7,007 nt of DNA from Solirubrobacteraceae bacterium (GCA_025455895.1 JALOLQ010000133.1:1-7007); one strand, 5' to 3'; shown: positions 1 to 6,263, counted from the stretch's first letter. The notes: generated by a model not told the origin, from the letters alone. Program-made: numbers and translations.

Positions 1-208
1 CTCGGGCCGGCGGACCAACGCTTCGGGCGCCGGCGAGGGCGCGGGGAGCGGGGGTCGAGCCCCCCAGCGGTGGCCGATCCCGGCGTCGTCGGCGCCGTCC
101 GGCCAGGACGCAGCCGCAGCCGATAGCACCGCTATCGGCCAGGCGAGGACGCCGCCGGACGGTGATCGACGTCGTCGGGGCGGCCGCCGATGGCGGGCTC
201 GGCGCCCG
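1..208. other. non-coding flank downstream of rpsG
   Basis: I see no convincing gene here on either strand. In most bacteria fusA (elongation factor G) follows rpsG closely, but no EF-G start or P-loop (GHIDAGKTT-like) coding can be read on the minus strand. The stretch holds a short G5/C5 inverted repeat (50-54 with 60-64) and a long imperfect hairpin (95-162, listed separately). CGTCGTCGG also occurs as a direct repeat on both sides of the hairpin. No U-tract typical of an intrinsic terminator follows these stems. Confidence 0.6.
95..162 (-). repeat. long imperfect inverted repeat (hairpin) after rpsG
   Basis: The apical stem is perfect: GCCGATAGC (119-127) pairs with GCTATCGGC (131-139) across a 3-nt loop. 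A second 9-bp stem surrounds it: CCGTCCGGC (95-103) with GCCGGACGG (154-162). Between them is an internal loop of about 15 and 14 nt. The structure starts 47 nt after the rpsG stop in the direction of transcription. It could end or stabilise the rpsL-rpsG transcript, or regulate a downstream gene. The lack of a T-run argues against a classical intrinsic terminator. The pairing is seen in the sequence; the function is inferred. Confidence 0.6.
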
Positions 209-676
209 CTACCAGCGATAGTGGGCGAAGGCCTTGTTGGCCTGCGCCATGCGGTAGATGTCGTCCTTGCGCTTGTAGGCGCCGCCCTGCTGCTGCTGGG
301 CGTCGAGCAGCTCGTTGGCGAGCCGCTGGGCCATCGTCTTCTCGCGGCGCTGGCGGGCGAACTCGACGAGCCAGCGGACGGCGAGCGTGCGCGAACGACG
401 GGCGGGCACCTCGACGGGCACCTGGTAGGTGGCGCCGCCGACGCGGCGGGAGCGCACCTCGAGCTGCGGGGTGAGCGCCTTGATCGACGCCTCGAGCGCC
501 TCGACCGGGTCGTTGCCGGTCTTCTCGCCGAGGATGGCGAGCGCCTCGTAGACGATCTGCTCGGCCGTGGACTTCTTGCCGTCCAGCATGACCTTGTTGA
601 TCACCTGCTGGACGAGACGCGAGCGGAGGACGGGGTCCGGCTCGACGGGCCGGATGGTGGCCTGGTTGCGGCGCAT
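209..676 (-). CDS. rpsG: 30S ribosomal protein S7
   Basis: This is S7, the primary assembly protein of the small-subunit head, which binds the 3' major domain of 16S rRNA near the E site. The 155-residue protein is essentially the normal bacterial length (about 156). It carries the family landmarks: the basic N-terminus (MRRNQATIRP), the DPVLRSRLVQQVINKVMLDGKK helix region from about residue 14, the RSRRVGGATYQVPVEV beta-hairpin near residues 75-90, and a C-terminal GAYKRKDDIYRMAQANKAFAHYRW helix. The ATG at 676 is preceded by TAGGGAAG (689-682) at 5-nt spacing; the first three bases of that motif are the rpsL stop codon, so the two genes are tightly coupled. The 10-bp gap to rpsL is too short for the long rpsL-rpsG intercistronic structure that S7 uses for autoregulation in E. 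coli. Confidence 0.97.
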   Translation of the reverse strand: MRRNQATIRPVEPDPVLRSRLVQQVINKVMLDGKKSTAEQIVYEALAILGEKTGNDPVEALEASIKALTPQLEVRSRRVGGATYQVPVEVPARRSRTLAVRWLVEFARQRREKTMAQRLANELLDAQQQQGGAYKRKDDIYRMAQANKAFAHYRW

Positions 677-681
677 GCGAG

Positions 682-689
682 CTTCCCTA
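682..689 (-). promoter_or_regulatory. rpsG ribosome binding site overlapping the rpsL stop
   Basis: Read on the minus strand the sequence is TAGGGAAG-CTCGC-ATG. The TAG stop of rpsL overlaps the purine-rich Shine-Dalgarno of rpsG, with 5 nt to the start codon. This fixes the rpsG start and implies that ribosomes finishing S12 can readily reinitiate on S7. Confidence 0.6.
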
Positions 690-1082
690 CTTCTTCTTGA
701 CGCCGTACTGGCTGCGAGCCTGCTTGCGATCGCTGACGCCGGCGGCGTCGAGCGTGCCGCGCACGACCTTGTAGCGCACGCCCGGCAGGTCCTTGACGCG
801 GCCGCCGCGCACGAGCACGACGGAGTGCTCCTGCAGGTTGTGGCCCTCGCCCGGGATGTAGGCCGTGACCTCCGCCCCGCCGGAGATCCGCACGCGCGCG
901 ACCTTGCGCAGCGCCGAGTTCGGCTTCTTGGGGGTGGTGGTGTAGACGCGCGTGCAGACGCCGCGGCGCTGGGGCGCGGCGACCTTCTTCTTGCGCCCCT
1001 TGCCGGACTTCAGGCCGGGCGTGGAGAGCTTCTTCGCCTTGGGCGTGCGGCCCTTGCGGATGAGCTGGCTGGTCGTGGGCAT
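687..1082 (-). CDS. rpsL: 30S ribosomal protein S12
   Basis: S12 sits at the decoding centre and controls accuracy. The 131-residue protein contains the invariant blocks QRRGVCTRVYTTTPKKPNSALRK (from residue 38), GEGHNLQEHSVVLVRGGRVKDLPGVRY (from 78) and a DRKQARSQYGVKK C-terminus. Lys52 and Lys97 match E. coli Lys42/43 and Lys87/88, so the streptomycin-contact residues are wild type. Asp98 is the position methylthiolated by RimO in some bacteria. Compared with the 124-residue E. coli protein there is a 9-residue, Lys/Gly-rich enlargement before QRRGVC (about residues 17-37), of the kind also seen in Gram-positive S12. The ATG at 1082 gives the canonical MPTTSQLIRKGR start. No clear Shine-Dalgarno precedes it, which may mean translational coupling to ald 26 bp upstream or a near-leaderless transcript. 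The same frame stays open upstream into ald, but that is a frameshift by-product. Confidence 0.97.
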   Translation of the reverse strand: MPTTSQLIRKGRTPKAKKLSTPGLKSGKGRKKKVAAPQRRGVCTRVYTTTPKKPNSALRKVARVRISGGAEVTAYIPGEGHNLQEHSVVLVRGGRVKDLPGVRYKVVRGTLDAAGVSDRKQARSQYGVKKK

Positions 1083-1092
1083 GCGACGCAGG

Positions 1093-1101
1093 AGAGTAGC
1101 A
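1093..1101 (-). promoter_or_regulatory. candidate extended -10 element for rpsL
   Basis: On the minus strand the 26-bp ald-rpsL gap contains TGCTACTCT, which fits the extended -10 pattern TGNTANNNT. The hexamer ends 10 nt before the rpsL ATG, so transcription would begin only a few bases upstream of the start codon. That would fit the lack of a Shine-Dalgarno. No -35 was identified, and short matches like this occur by chance. Confidence 0.25.
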
Positions 1102-1108
1102 GCGCCGG

Positions 1109-2114
1109 TCAGCCCGCCGCGGGCACGAGCGCGAGCGCGTCCTGCGGGCTGGTGTACTCGCGGCCCTGGTCGATCGCCACCGGTTCGTAGGTGACCTTGC
1201 CGGCGGCGACGTTGAGCCCGGTCAGGAAGCCGGGGTCGGAGGCCAGGGCGGCGTGGACCCCCTGGTCGGCGAGCTTCAGCACGTAGGGCATCGTGGCGTT
1301 CGTGAGCGCCCAGGTCGAGGTGATCGGCACCGCGCCGGGCATGTTCGCGACGCAGTAGTGGATGATCCCGTCCACCTCGTAGGTGGGGTCGCTGTGGGTC
1401 GTCGCGCGCGAGGTCTCGAAGCAGCCGCCCTGATCGATCGAGACGTCGACGAGCACGGCGCCCGGCTTCATGAGCTTCAGCTGCTCGCGGGTGACGACGT
1501 GCGGCGCCTTGCCGCCCTTGACGAGCACGGCGCCGATCACGAGGTCCACGTCGCCGAGGCGCTGCTCGATCTCGAGCGTGGACGCGAAGCACGTGGAGGC
1601 GAGCCAGTTCATCTGGTGCTCGAGCTCGCGCAGGCGGTCGATGTTGCGGTCGTAGAGGTAGACCTCGGCGCCCATCCCGAGCGCGACCTGCGCGGCGTTC
1701 TGGCCGACGACGCCGCCGCCGATCACCATCACGCGCCCCGCGGCGACGCCGGGCACCCCTCCGAGCAGCAGCCCGCGGCCGCCGAGCGGCTTCTCGAGCA
1801 TGGGTCTGCTCGGGGTCGGGCGCGAGGTGCAGGTAGGTGAAGAGCGTCTGGTGCTCGCGCAGCCGGGCGATCTCGACCGCCTGCGGCTCCTTGACCTTGA
1901 CCACCATGTCGGCCTGCGCGAAGACCGCGTCGGCGTCGGGCACGATCTGCGCGCCCTGGGCGACGTAGTCCGCGTCGGCGACCGCCGAGCCGAGGCCGGC
2001 GCCCTCCTGGATGAGGACCTCGTGCCCGCGCTGGGTCAGCTCGCGCACGCCGGAGGGCGTCATCGCGACGCGGTACTCGTCGGTCTTGATCTCGGTCGGG
2101 ACGCCGATCTTCAC
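1109..2114 (-). pseudogene. ald: alanine dehydrogenase, internally deleted and frameshifted
   Basis: Ald reversibly oxidises L-alanine to pyruvate, ammonium and NADH in the cytoplasm. The GTG start at 2114 has an AAGGAG site 5 nt upstream and gives the family N-terminus VKIGVPTEIKTDEYRV. Codons 1-104 carry Arg15, Lys75 (in KVKEP) and His96 (in FTYLHLA) at canonical positions. After ...DPEQT the homology stops and resumes in another frame at about 1801 with LEKPLGGRGLLLGGVPGV. The second part has the dinucleotide motif VIGGGVVG, an Asp equivalent to Asp198 of M. tuberculosis Ald (NAD preference), catalytic Asp equivalent to Asp270 (SIDQGGCFE), and a normal C-terminus ending at TGA 1109-1111. 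About 43 residues are absent, including the conserved APMSEVAGR segment. Using the M. tuberculosis numbering about 128 bp are lost, which is not a multiple of three. The deleted residues are not encoded in any frame. An assembly error is possible; if the deletion is real, a full-length enzyme cannot be made. Confidence 0.85.
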
Positions 2115-2119
2115 GGGTG

Positions 2120-2125
2120 CTCCTT
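2120..2125 (-). promoter_or_regulatory. ribosome binding site of ald
   Basis: AAGGAG on the minus strand lies 5 nt before the GTG at 2114, in the 25-bp gap after the regulator gene. It decides the GTG start of ald over the longer open frame that extends to 2216. It is the strongest Shine-Dalgarno in the window, so expression of ald was evidently selected before the gene was damaged. Confidence 0.7.
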
Positions 2126-2139
2126 GTGGCTGGTGGTGG

Positions 2140-3771
2140 TCATGGCGCGGTGCTGGGCGCGGCGGGCTGGACGAGCTCGCGGCCGCGCAGGGCGAGCCAG
2201 AACTCGATCCGGTCACGGGCGGAGGCGAGGTCGCGCCCGGTCAGCTCCTCGATCTTGCGGATCCGGTAGCGCAGGGTGTGGCGGTGGCAGTAGAGCCGGC
2301 GCGCGGCGGCCTCCCACTGGCCGTTGCACTCGATGAACGCCTCGAGCGAGCGCATCAGCTCGCCGCCGTAGTGGCCCTCGCCGCTCTCGATCGGGCCCAG
2401 CAGCGAGTCGCAGTAGAGCCGCAGCGCGTCGGAGTCCTGGAGCGAGAGCAGCAGCTGGAACGAGCCGAGGTCGCGGTAGCTGGCGAGCGCCGGCGCGGCG
2501 GGGGCTCCTCCGCCGCCGTTGCCGTTCGCCGGCGCCGCGCCGGTCATGGCGCGGGCCTCGAGCGCGAACCGCGCCTCGTTCCAGCTCTCGCGCACCTCGC
2601 CGGCGGCGACCGCGCGGCCGGCCCCGGCGCCGAGCAGCGCCCCGGTCTGCTCGGCGACGCGCCGGGTGATGCGGGCGCCGAGCTCGAACAGCTCGTCGTC
2701 GAGGAACCCGGGCATGAGCGCCCCGACCAGGCGACCGTGCGGGGCGACGAGGCCGCTGACCGCCTCGCCGCGCAGGGCCTCGCCGAGCGCGCTCTCGACC
2801 GCCTCGGCGCGCCGGTCGGCGGGCTGCAGGACGAGCGTCGTGACGCGCCCGCCGAGGCCGAACGGCGCGAGCCGCCGCACGAGATCGGGGCCGGCGAGCT
2901 CGCCGGCGAGCGCGGCGGAGAGGACATCGCCGGCCAGGCGGCGCTCGGTGGTGTCGGCGACGCGCCGGCGCAGCAGCTCGAGGGCGATCACGGTCACCGC
3001 CTGGTGGAGGATCAGGCGGTCGATCTCGGCGAGCGCGCCGTCCTCCTTGGCTCCGACGAGCCAGGCCTGCGGCAGGCCCCCGTCGGGCGAGTCGGGCGAC
3101 CCGACGGGCAGCGCGAGCGCCCGCGCGGCGAGGTCCGGGTGGGCGGGCACGAAGCCGCGCGCGTCGCCGCGGCGGGCCCGCTCGCGCAGCTCCTCGCCGG
3201 CGGCGGCGACCACGTCGGGAGCCAGCTCGCGGCGGAACGCATGAGCGGCCTGGAGCTCGCCGCGCCCGTCGTAGACGAGCGCCGGCCCGCCGATCAGCGC
3301 GGCGAGCGCCGCGACGATCTCGTCCAGGCCGCGCTCGCTGAGGATGATCCGCTGAAGGCGCTCCTGGGCGGCGATCGAGCGGCGCAGGAGCGCGTACTGC
3401 TCGTTGACCAGCCGCGTGAAGGCGCGCTCGGTGATCGCGATGAACGGCGTGTCGTAGGGCACCTCGAAGAGCGGGAAGTCGCGCTCGGCGGCGGTGTCGA
3501 CGATCGCCTTCGGGACCTTCTGGTGCGCGAAGCCGATGCCGTAGCCGAGCCCGGCGAGCCCGTGGTCCGCGAGCCGCCCGACGAACTCGCGCTGCTTGCG
3601 CGGCGTGTCGAGCGTGAGCCCGGTGGTGAGCAGCAACTCGCCGCCGGCGAGGAACGCGGTCGGGTCGGCGAGCTCGCTGATGTGCACCCAGCGCACGGGC
3701 ACGCCGAGGTTCGCCTCGCCGGCGAGCAGGCGGACGTCGAGGTCCCCGAGGACGTCGCGCAGCGTCAGCAC
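2140..3771 (-). CDS. PucR/CdaR-family transcriptional regulator, AdeR-like
   Basis: This 543-residue protein has PucR-family architecture. There is an N-terminal PucR ligand-sensing domain (about 3-125, starting LTLRDVLGD, with the ISELADPTAFLAGGELLLTTG block). A middle region follows (about 150-270), then a GGDEF-like CdaR segment (about 280-405), a Gly/Ala/Pro linker (411-430), and a C-terminal helix-turn-helix (about 470-528) with the family signature AAARRLYCHRHTLRYRIRKIEELTGRDL. Such proteins usually activate nitrogen or amino-acid catabolic genes in response to a substrate. In B. subtilis the PucR-type protein AdeR sits next to ald and activates it; here the gene lies directly upstream of ald, so an alanine- or amine-responsive activator is a reasonable inference. 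The GTG at 3771 gives the family-typical MLTLRDVL start, 8 bp after the aminotransferase stop, with no clear Shine-Dalgarno, suggesting coupling. TGA at 2140-2142. Confidence 0.9.
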   Translation of the reverse strand: MLTLRDVLGDLDVRLLAGEANLGVPVRWVHISELADPTAFLAGGELLLTTGLTLDTPRKQREFVGRLADHGLAGLGYGIGFAHQKVPKAIVDTAAERDFPLFEVPYDTPFIAITERAFTRLVNEQYALLRRSIAAQERLQRIILSERGLDEIVAALAALIGGPALVYDGRGELQAAHAFRRELAPDVVAAAGEELRERARRGDARGFVPAHPDLAARALALPVGSPDSPDGGLPQAWLVGAKEDGALAEIDRLILHQAVTVIALELLRRRVADTTERRLAGDVLSAALAGELAGPDLVRRLAPFGLGGRVTTLVLQPADRRAEAVESALGEALRGEAVSGLVAPHGRLVGALMPGFLDDELFELGARITRRVAEQTGALLGAGAGRAVAAGEVRESWNEARFALEARAMTGAAPANGNGGGGAPAAPALASYRDLGSFQLLLSLQDSDALRLYCDSLLGPIESGEGHYGGELMRSLEAFIECNGQWEAAARRLYCHRHTLRYRIRKIEELTGRDLASARDRIEFWLALRGRELVQPAAPSTAP

Positions 3772-3779
3772 GGTGGCGG

Positions 3780-5150
3780 CTAGTGACTGTCCATCCGGCG
3801 GCTGGCCTCCTCGAGGATCGGGCGCAGGATCGCCTCCATCTCCTCGAACTGCTCGGGCCCGGCGATCAGCGGCGGGGCGAGCTGGATGACCGGGTCCCCG
3901 CGGTCGTCGGCGCGGCAGATCAGCCCGCGGCGGAACAGCTCGCCGCTGAGGTAGCCGCGCAGCAGCGTCTCGGCCGCCTCCCCGTCGAAGGTCTCCTTCG
4001 TCTCGCGGTCCTTGACGAGCTCGATCGCGTGGAAGTAGCCCGCGCCGCGTACGTCCCCGACGATCGGGATGTCGCGCAGCGACTCGAGCATCGCGCGGAA
4101 GTGCGGCTCGTTCTCGTTGACGTTCTCGAGGATGCCCTCCTCCTCGAACGCGGTGATGTTGGCCATCGCGACGGCCGAGGCCATCGGGTGCCCGCCGAAG
4201 GTGAAGCCGTGGACGAACGAGTTCGTGCCCTCGAGGAACGGCTCGATGATCCGGTCGGAGGCGATCATCGCCCCCATCGAGGCGTACGACGAGGTGAGCC
4301 CCTTGGCGGTGGTGATGATGTCCGGCTGGTAGCCGAAGCGCTGGGCGCCGAACCAGGTGCCCAGGCGACCCCACGAGCAGATGACCTCGTCGGAGATCAG
4401 CAGCACGTCGTACTCGTCGCAGATCTCGCGCGCGCGCTGCCAGTAGCCCTCGGGCGGGACGAAGCAGCCGCCGGCGTTCTGGACGGGCTCCATGATCACC
4501 GCGGCGACCGTGTCCGGGCCCTCGAACTCGATCCGGTGCCTGATCGCCTCGGCGAGGTTCTCGGCCCCGTAGCCGGGCGGCAGGCGGTAGAGGTTCGTGT
4601 TCGGGACGTGGCAGCCCCCGGGGGTGAACGGCTCGTACGGCTCGCGCAGGCCGGTGACGCCGGTGGCGCTGAGCGCGCCGAGCGTCGTGCCGTGGTAGGC
4701 GACCTCGCGCGCGATGAACTTCGTCTTCATCGGCTTGCCGCGGAGCTTGTGGTAGTGACGGGCGACCTTCAGCGCCGTCTCGACCGACTCGCCGCCGCCG
4801 CTGGTGAAGAAGACGCGGTTGAGGTCCCCCGGCGCCAGCGAGGCGACCTTCGCCGCCAGCTCGATGGCGCGCGGATGCGCGTAGGACCAGGTGGTGAAGA
4901 AGCCGAGCTCGGCGGCCTGGTCGGCGCCCGCCTGGGCGATGTCGGCGCGCCCGTGGCCGATGTTCACGCAGAACAGCGCGCTGAGCCCGTCGAGGAAGCG
5001 GTTGCCGTGCTCGTCCCAGACGTAGCACCCGTCCCCGCGGACGATGATCGGCATCTCGGCCCCGCGCTCGTAGGCGCCCATGCGGCTGAAGTGCAGCCAC
5101 AGGTGCCGGCGGGCCAGCTCCTGGTACTCGCTCGTGGCGGCTTGCGCCAT
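3780..5150 (-). CDS. class III (omega) aminotransferase, PLP-dependent
   Basis: This is a 456-residue fold-type I PLP enzyme of the class III aminotransferase family, the group with omega-amino acid:pyruvate, putrescine/SpuC-type and GABA transaminases. Numbered from ATG 5150, visible landmarks are the phosphate-binding turn SGGGES (117-122), YHG (152-154; the Tyr stacks on PLP), the cofactor-nitrogen Asp254 in ISDEV, the Schiff-base Lys283 in TTAKGLTSS, and FTFGGHP (316-322). Arg413 in LICRADD may be the flexible substrate-carboxylate arginine. All key residues are intact and the length is normal. The exact amine donor cannot be read from the sequence; pyruvate as acceptor is inferred from the adjacent ald. 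ATG 5150 has GAGGGG 4 nt upstream; an in-frame GTG at 5153 with AGGAAG 8 nt upstream is an alternative start one codon longer. It is the first gene of the minus-strand run and probably sets expression of the regulator and ald behind it. Confidence 0.93.
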   Translation of the reverse strand: MAQAATSEYQELARRHLWLHFSRMGAYERGAEMPIIVRGDGCYVWDEHGNRFLDGLSALFCVNIGHGRADIAQAGADQAAELGFFTTWSYAHPRAIELAAKVASLAPGDLNRVFFTSGGGESVETALKVARHYHKLRGKPMKTKFIAREVAYHGTTLGALSATGVTGLREPYEPFTPGGCHVPNTNLYRLPPGYGAENLAEAIRHRIEFEGPDTVAAVIMEPVQNAGGCFVPPEGYWQRAREICDEYDVLLISDEVICSWGRLGTWFGAQRFGYQPDIITTAKGLTSSYASMGAMIASDRIIEPFLEGTNSFVHGFTFGGHPMASAVAMANITAFEEEGILENVNENEPHFRAMLESLRDIPIVGDVRGAGYFHAIELVKDRETKETFDGEAAETLLRGYLSGELFRRGLICRADDRGDPVIQLAPPLIAGPEQFEEMEAILRPILEEASRRMDSH

Positions 5151-5181
5151 CACACCCCTCGCTTCCTCTTCTCCACTTCGT

Positions 5182-5201
5182 CAGATCGCGTGAGCGATCT
5201 G
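5182..5201 (-). repeat. perfect 8-bp inverted repeat in the aminotransferase leader
   Basis: CAGATCGC (5182-5189) and GCGATCTG (5194-5201) are exact reverse complements around a 4-nt loop. The repeat ends 31 bp before the aminotransferase ATG and starts just after the candidate -10 element. It could be an operator overlapping the transcription start or a hairpin at the 5' end of the mRNA. GATCGC recurs at 5230-5235 and 5249-5254, which hints at a repeated binding motif. No T-run follows on either strand, so it is not a good terminator. Confidence 0.6.
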
Positions 5202-5205
5202 GACA

Positions 5206-5211
5206 ACCGTA
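5206..5211 (-). promoter_or_regulatory. candidate -10 element of the aminotransferase operon
   Basis: Minus-strand TACGGT fits the TANNNT pattern of high-GC actinobacterial -10 elements and would start transcription near 5199, giving a leader of about 50 nt. No good -35 is visible at 17-18 nt, which would be consistent with an activator-dependent promoter. The assignment rests on position and a weak consensus only. Confidence 0.35.
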
Positions 5212-5265
5212 CCGGGAAGCACACCGCCGGATCGCCGACAGGACGGTGGATCGCACGGGCACGGT

Positions 5266-5282
5266 TTGTCCGCGCCGGACAA
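5266..5282. promoter_or_regulatory. palindromic candidate operator TTGTCCG-N3-CGGACAA
   Basis: TTGTCCG (5266-5272) and CGGACAA (5276-5282) form a perfect 17-bp inverted repeat with 3-nt spacing, centred about 124 bp upstream of the aminotransferase ATG and about 75 bp upstream of the candidate transcription start. A further GGACAA half-site lies at 5201-5206, next to the candidate -10. The placement suits an activator site, most simply for the PucR-type regulator encoded in the operon, but no known consensus was matched. It also lies 29 bp downstream of the transporter stop and could form a short hairpin there, without a U-tract. Confidence 0.45.
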
Positions 5283-5310
5283 CGGCGCGACGCGGCGGCG
5301 CGGCGTGCGA

Positions 5311-6204
5311 TCAGGCCGCGGCGGGCGCGGGCGTGCGCGGCCGGTCCACGGCCGCCCGCGGCGCAGGCGTCAGCGCGGAGGCGATGACCACGAGCAGGAA
5401 CGCGACGCCCTGGACGGCGATGCCGAGCGCGGTGCCGGGCAGCGGATCGCCGAAGACGAGGATCCCGCCCGAGATGCACACGATGCTCATCGTCGTGCCG
5501 GTGATCGCGATCACCTCGACCGCGCCGCCGTCCTGGAGGCTGCGGGCCGACGCGTAGAACGCGGCGACCGAGGCCGCGAGCGCGACCGCGGTCCACGGGC
5601 TCACGAGCGCCAGCAGGCCGTGGTGCCCGACCAGGCCGGACAGCGCCTTGACCGACACGTTGCAGACGCCGAAGAGGATGCCGGACGCCGCGGCGAGCGC
5701 GACCCCGTGATGCTCGGCCCGTGCGCCGGCGGCCCGCGGGCCGAAGATCAGGAGCGCGCCCACGCCCAGCAGGCCGGCCTCGAAGGCGACCATCGGGGCG
5801 ACGGAGTACGACGAGTGCGACCCGTCGGCGGCGGGCATCGTGACCGCGAGCAGGACGAGCCCGACGGCGGTCAGGCCGAGGCCCCACCACTGCCGGCGCC
5901 CGACCTCGAGGCCGAAGACGCGGTCGGCCATCACGGCGATCAGCGCGACGCCGCCGGCGAGCACCGCCTGCACGAGCGAGAGCGGGGCGAGCGACAGCGC
6001 GGCCACGTGCAGCAGCCAGGCGCCGCCGCCGACGAGCATGCCGATCGCGAACCACTTCGAGCGCCACAGCGCGGCAGCGGTCCGCAGCGGGTGGCGGATG
6101 TCCACGGCGGGGGCCGTGCACGCCCCGCGATGCTTGAAGAAGAACGCGAGGTTCGAGCCGATGGCGCAGAGCAGCGCGAAGAGGATGCCGAGTTGCAGCG
6201 TCAT
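5311..6204 (-). CDS. DMT superfamily (EamA-like) membrane transporter
   Basis: This is a 297-residue inner-membrane protein with roughly nine to ten hydrophobic segments, at about residues 3-22, 52-71, 76-93, 105-123, 136-154, 166-188, 197-217, 229-250 and 258-278. The layout and the LSLAPLSLVQAVLAGGVALIAV block (from about residue 70) resemble drug/metabolite transporter family proteins, normally 10-TM carriers or exporters made of two EamA repeats. The C-terminal tail is Pro/Ala/Arg-rich and probably cytoplasmic. The substrate cannot be predicted. The ATG at 6204 gives the first membrane helix right after the start (MTLQLGILFALLCAIG); the frame is open further upstream, but that part is hydrophilic, antisense to the HAD gene and not gene-like. 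The leader just before the ATG is pyrimidine-rich with no Shine-Dalgarno, so the start is less certain than the family. It shares strand with the aminotransferase operon 160 bp downstream; export of an amine or amino acid would fit but is speculative. Confidence 0.85.
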   Translation of the reverse strand: MTLQLGILFALLCAIGSNLAFFFKHRGACTAPAVDIRHPLRTAAALWRSKWFAIGMLVGGGAWLLHVAALSLAPLSLVQAVLAGGVALIAVMADRVFGLEVGRRQWWGLGLTAVGLVLLAVTMPAADGSHSSYSVAPMVAFEAGLLGVGALLIFGPRAAGARAEHHGVALAAASGILFGVCNVSVKALSGLVGHHGLLALVSPWTAVALAASVAAFYASARSLQDGGAVEVIAITGTTMSIVCISGGILVFGDPLPGTALGIAVQGVAFLLVVIASALTPAPRAAVDRPRTPAPAAA

Positions 6205-6263
6205 GCAGAGAGGGAGAGCGAGTCGGTCGGGGAAGCCGGCGCGGTGATCGTCCGTGTCATCGG

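Noticed and set aside
49..65. GGGGGTCGAGCCCCC looked like a tRNA T-arm.
   Set aside because: The loop is too short, and no acceptor, D or anticodon arms can be folded around it.
687..2216. A single 509-residue open frame joining the Ald N-terminus to S12.
   Set aside because: Only codons 1-104 of ald and the rpsL part have homology; the middle is an Arg-rich shadow of the true ald frame. It results from the deletion, not from a real fusion gene.
2011..3783. A 590-codon plus-strand open frame antisense to the regulator.
   Set aside because: Its Gly/Ala/Arg/Glu-rich composition is typical of the reverse frame of a high-GC gene, with no recognisable domain. The minus-strand regulator is unambiguous.
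2140..5262. One 1040-residue open frame joining the aminotransferase region to the regulator.
   Set aside because: The upstream part is the wrong frame for the aminotransferase; the regulator starts at GTG 3771 with the family-typical N-terminus.
5182..5282. Intrinsic terminator for the transporter.
   Set aside because: Both inverted repeats lack a following T-run on the minus strand, and their symmetry and position suit operators better. Termination in this gap remains possible but is not shown.
3783..5387. A 534-codon plus-strand open frame antisense to the aminotransferase.
   Set aside because: It has low-complexity composition and no domain, and the opposite strand carries an intact enzyme with all its catalytic residues.
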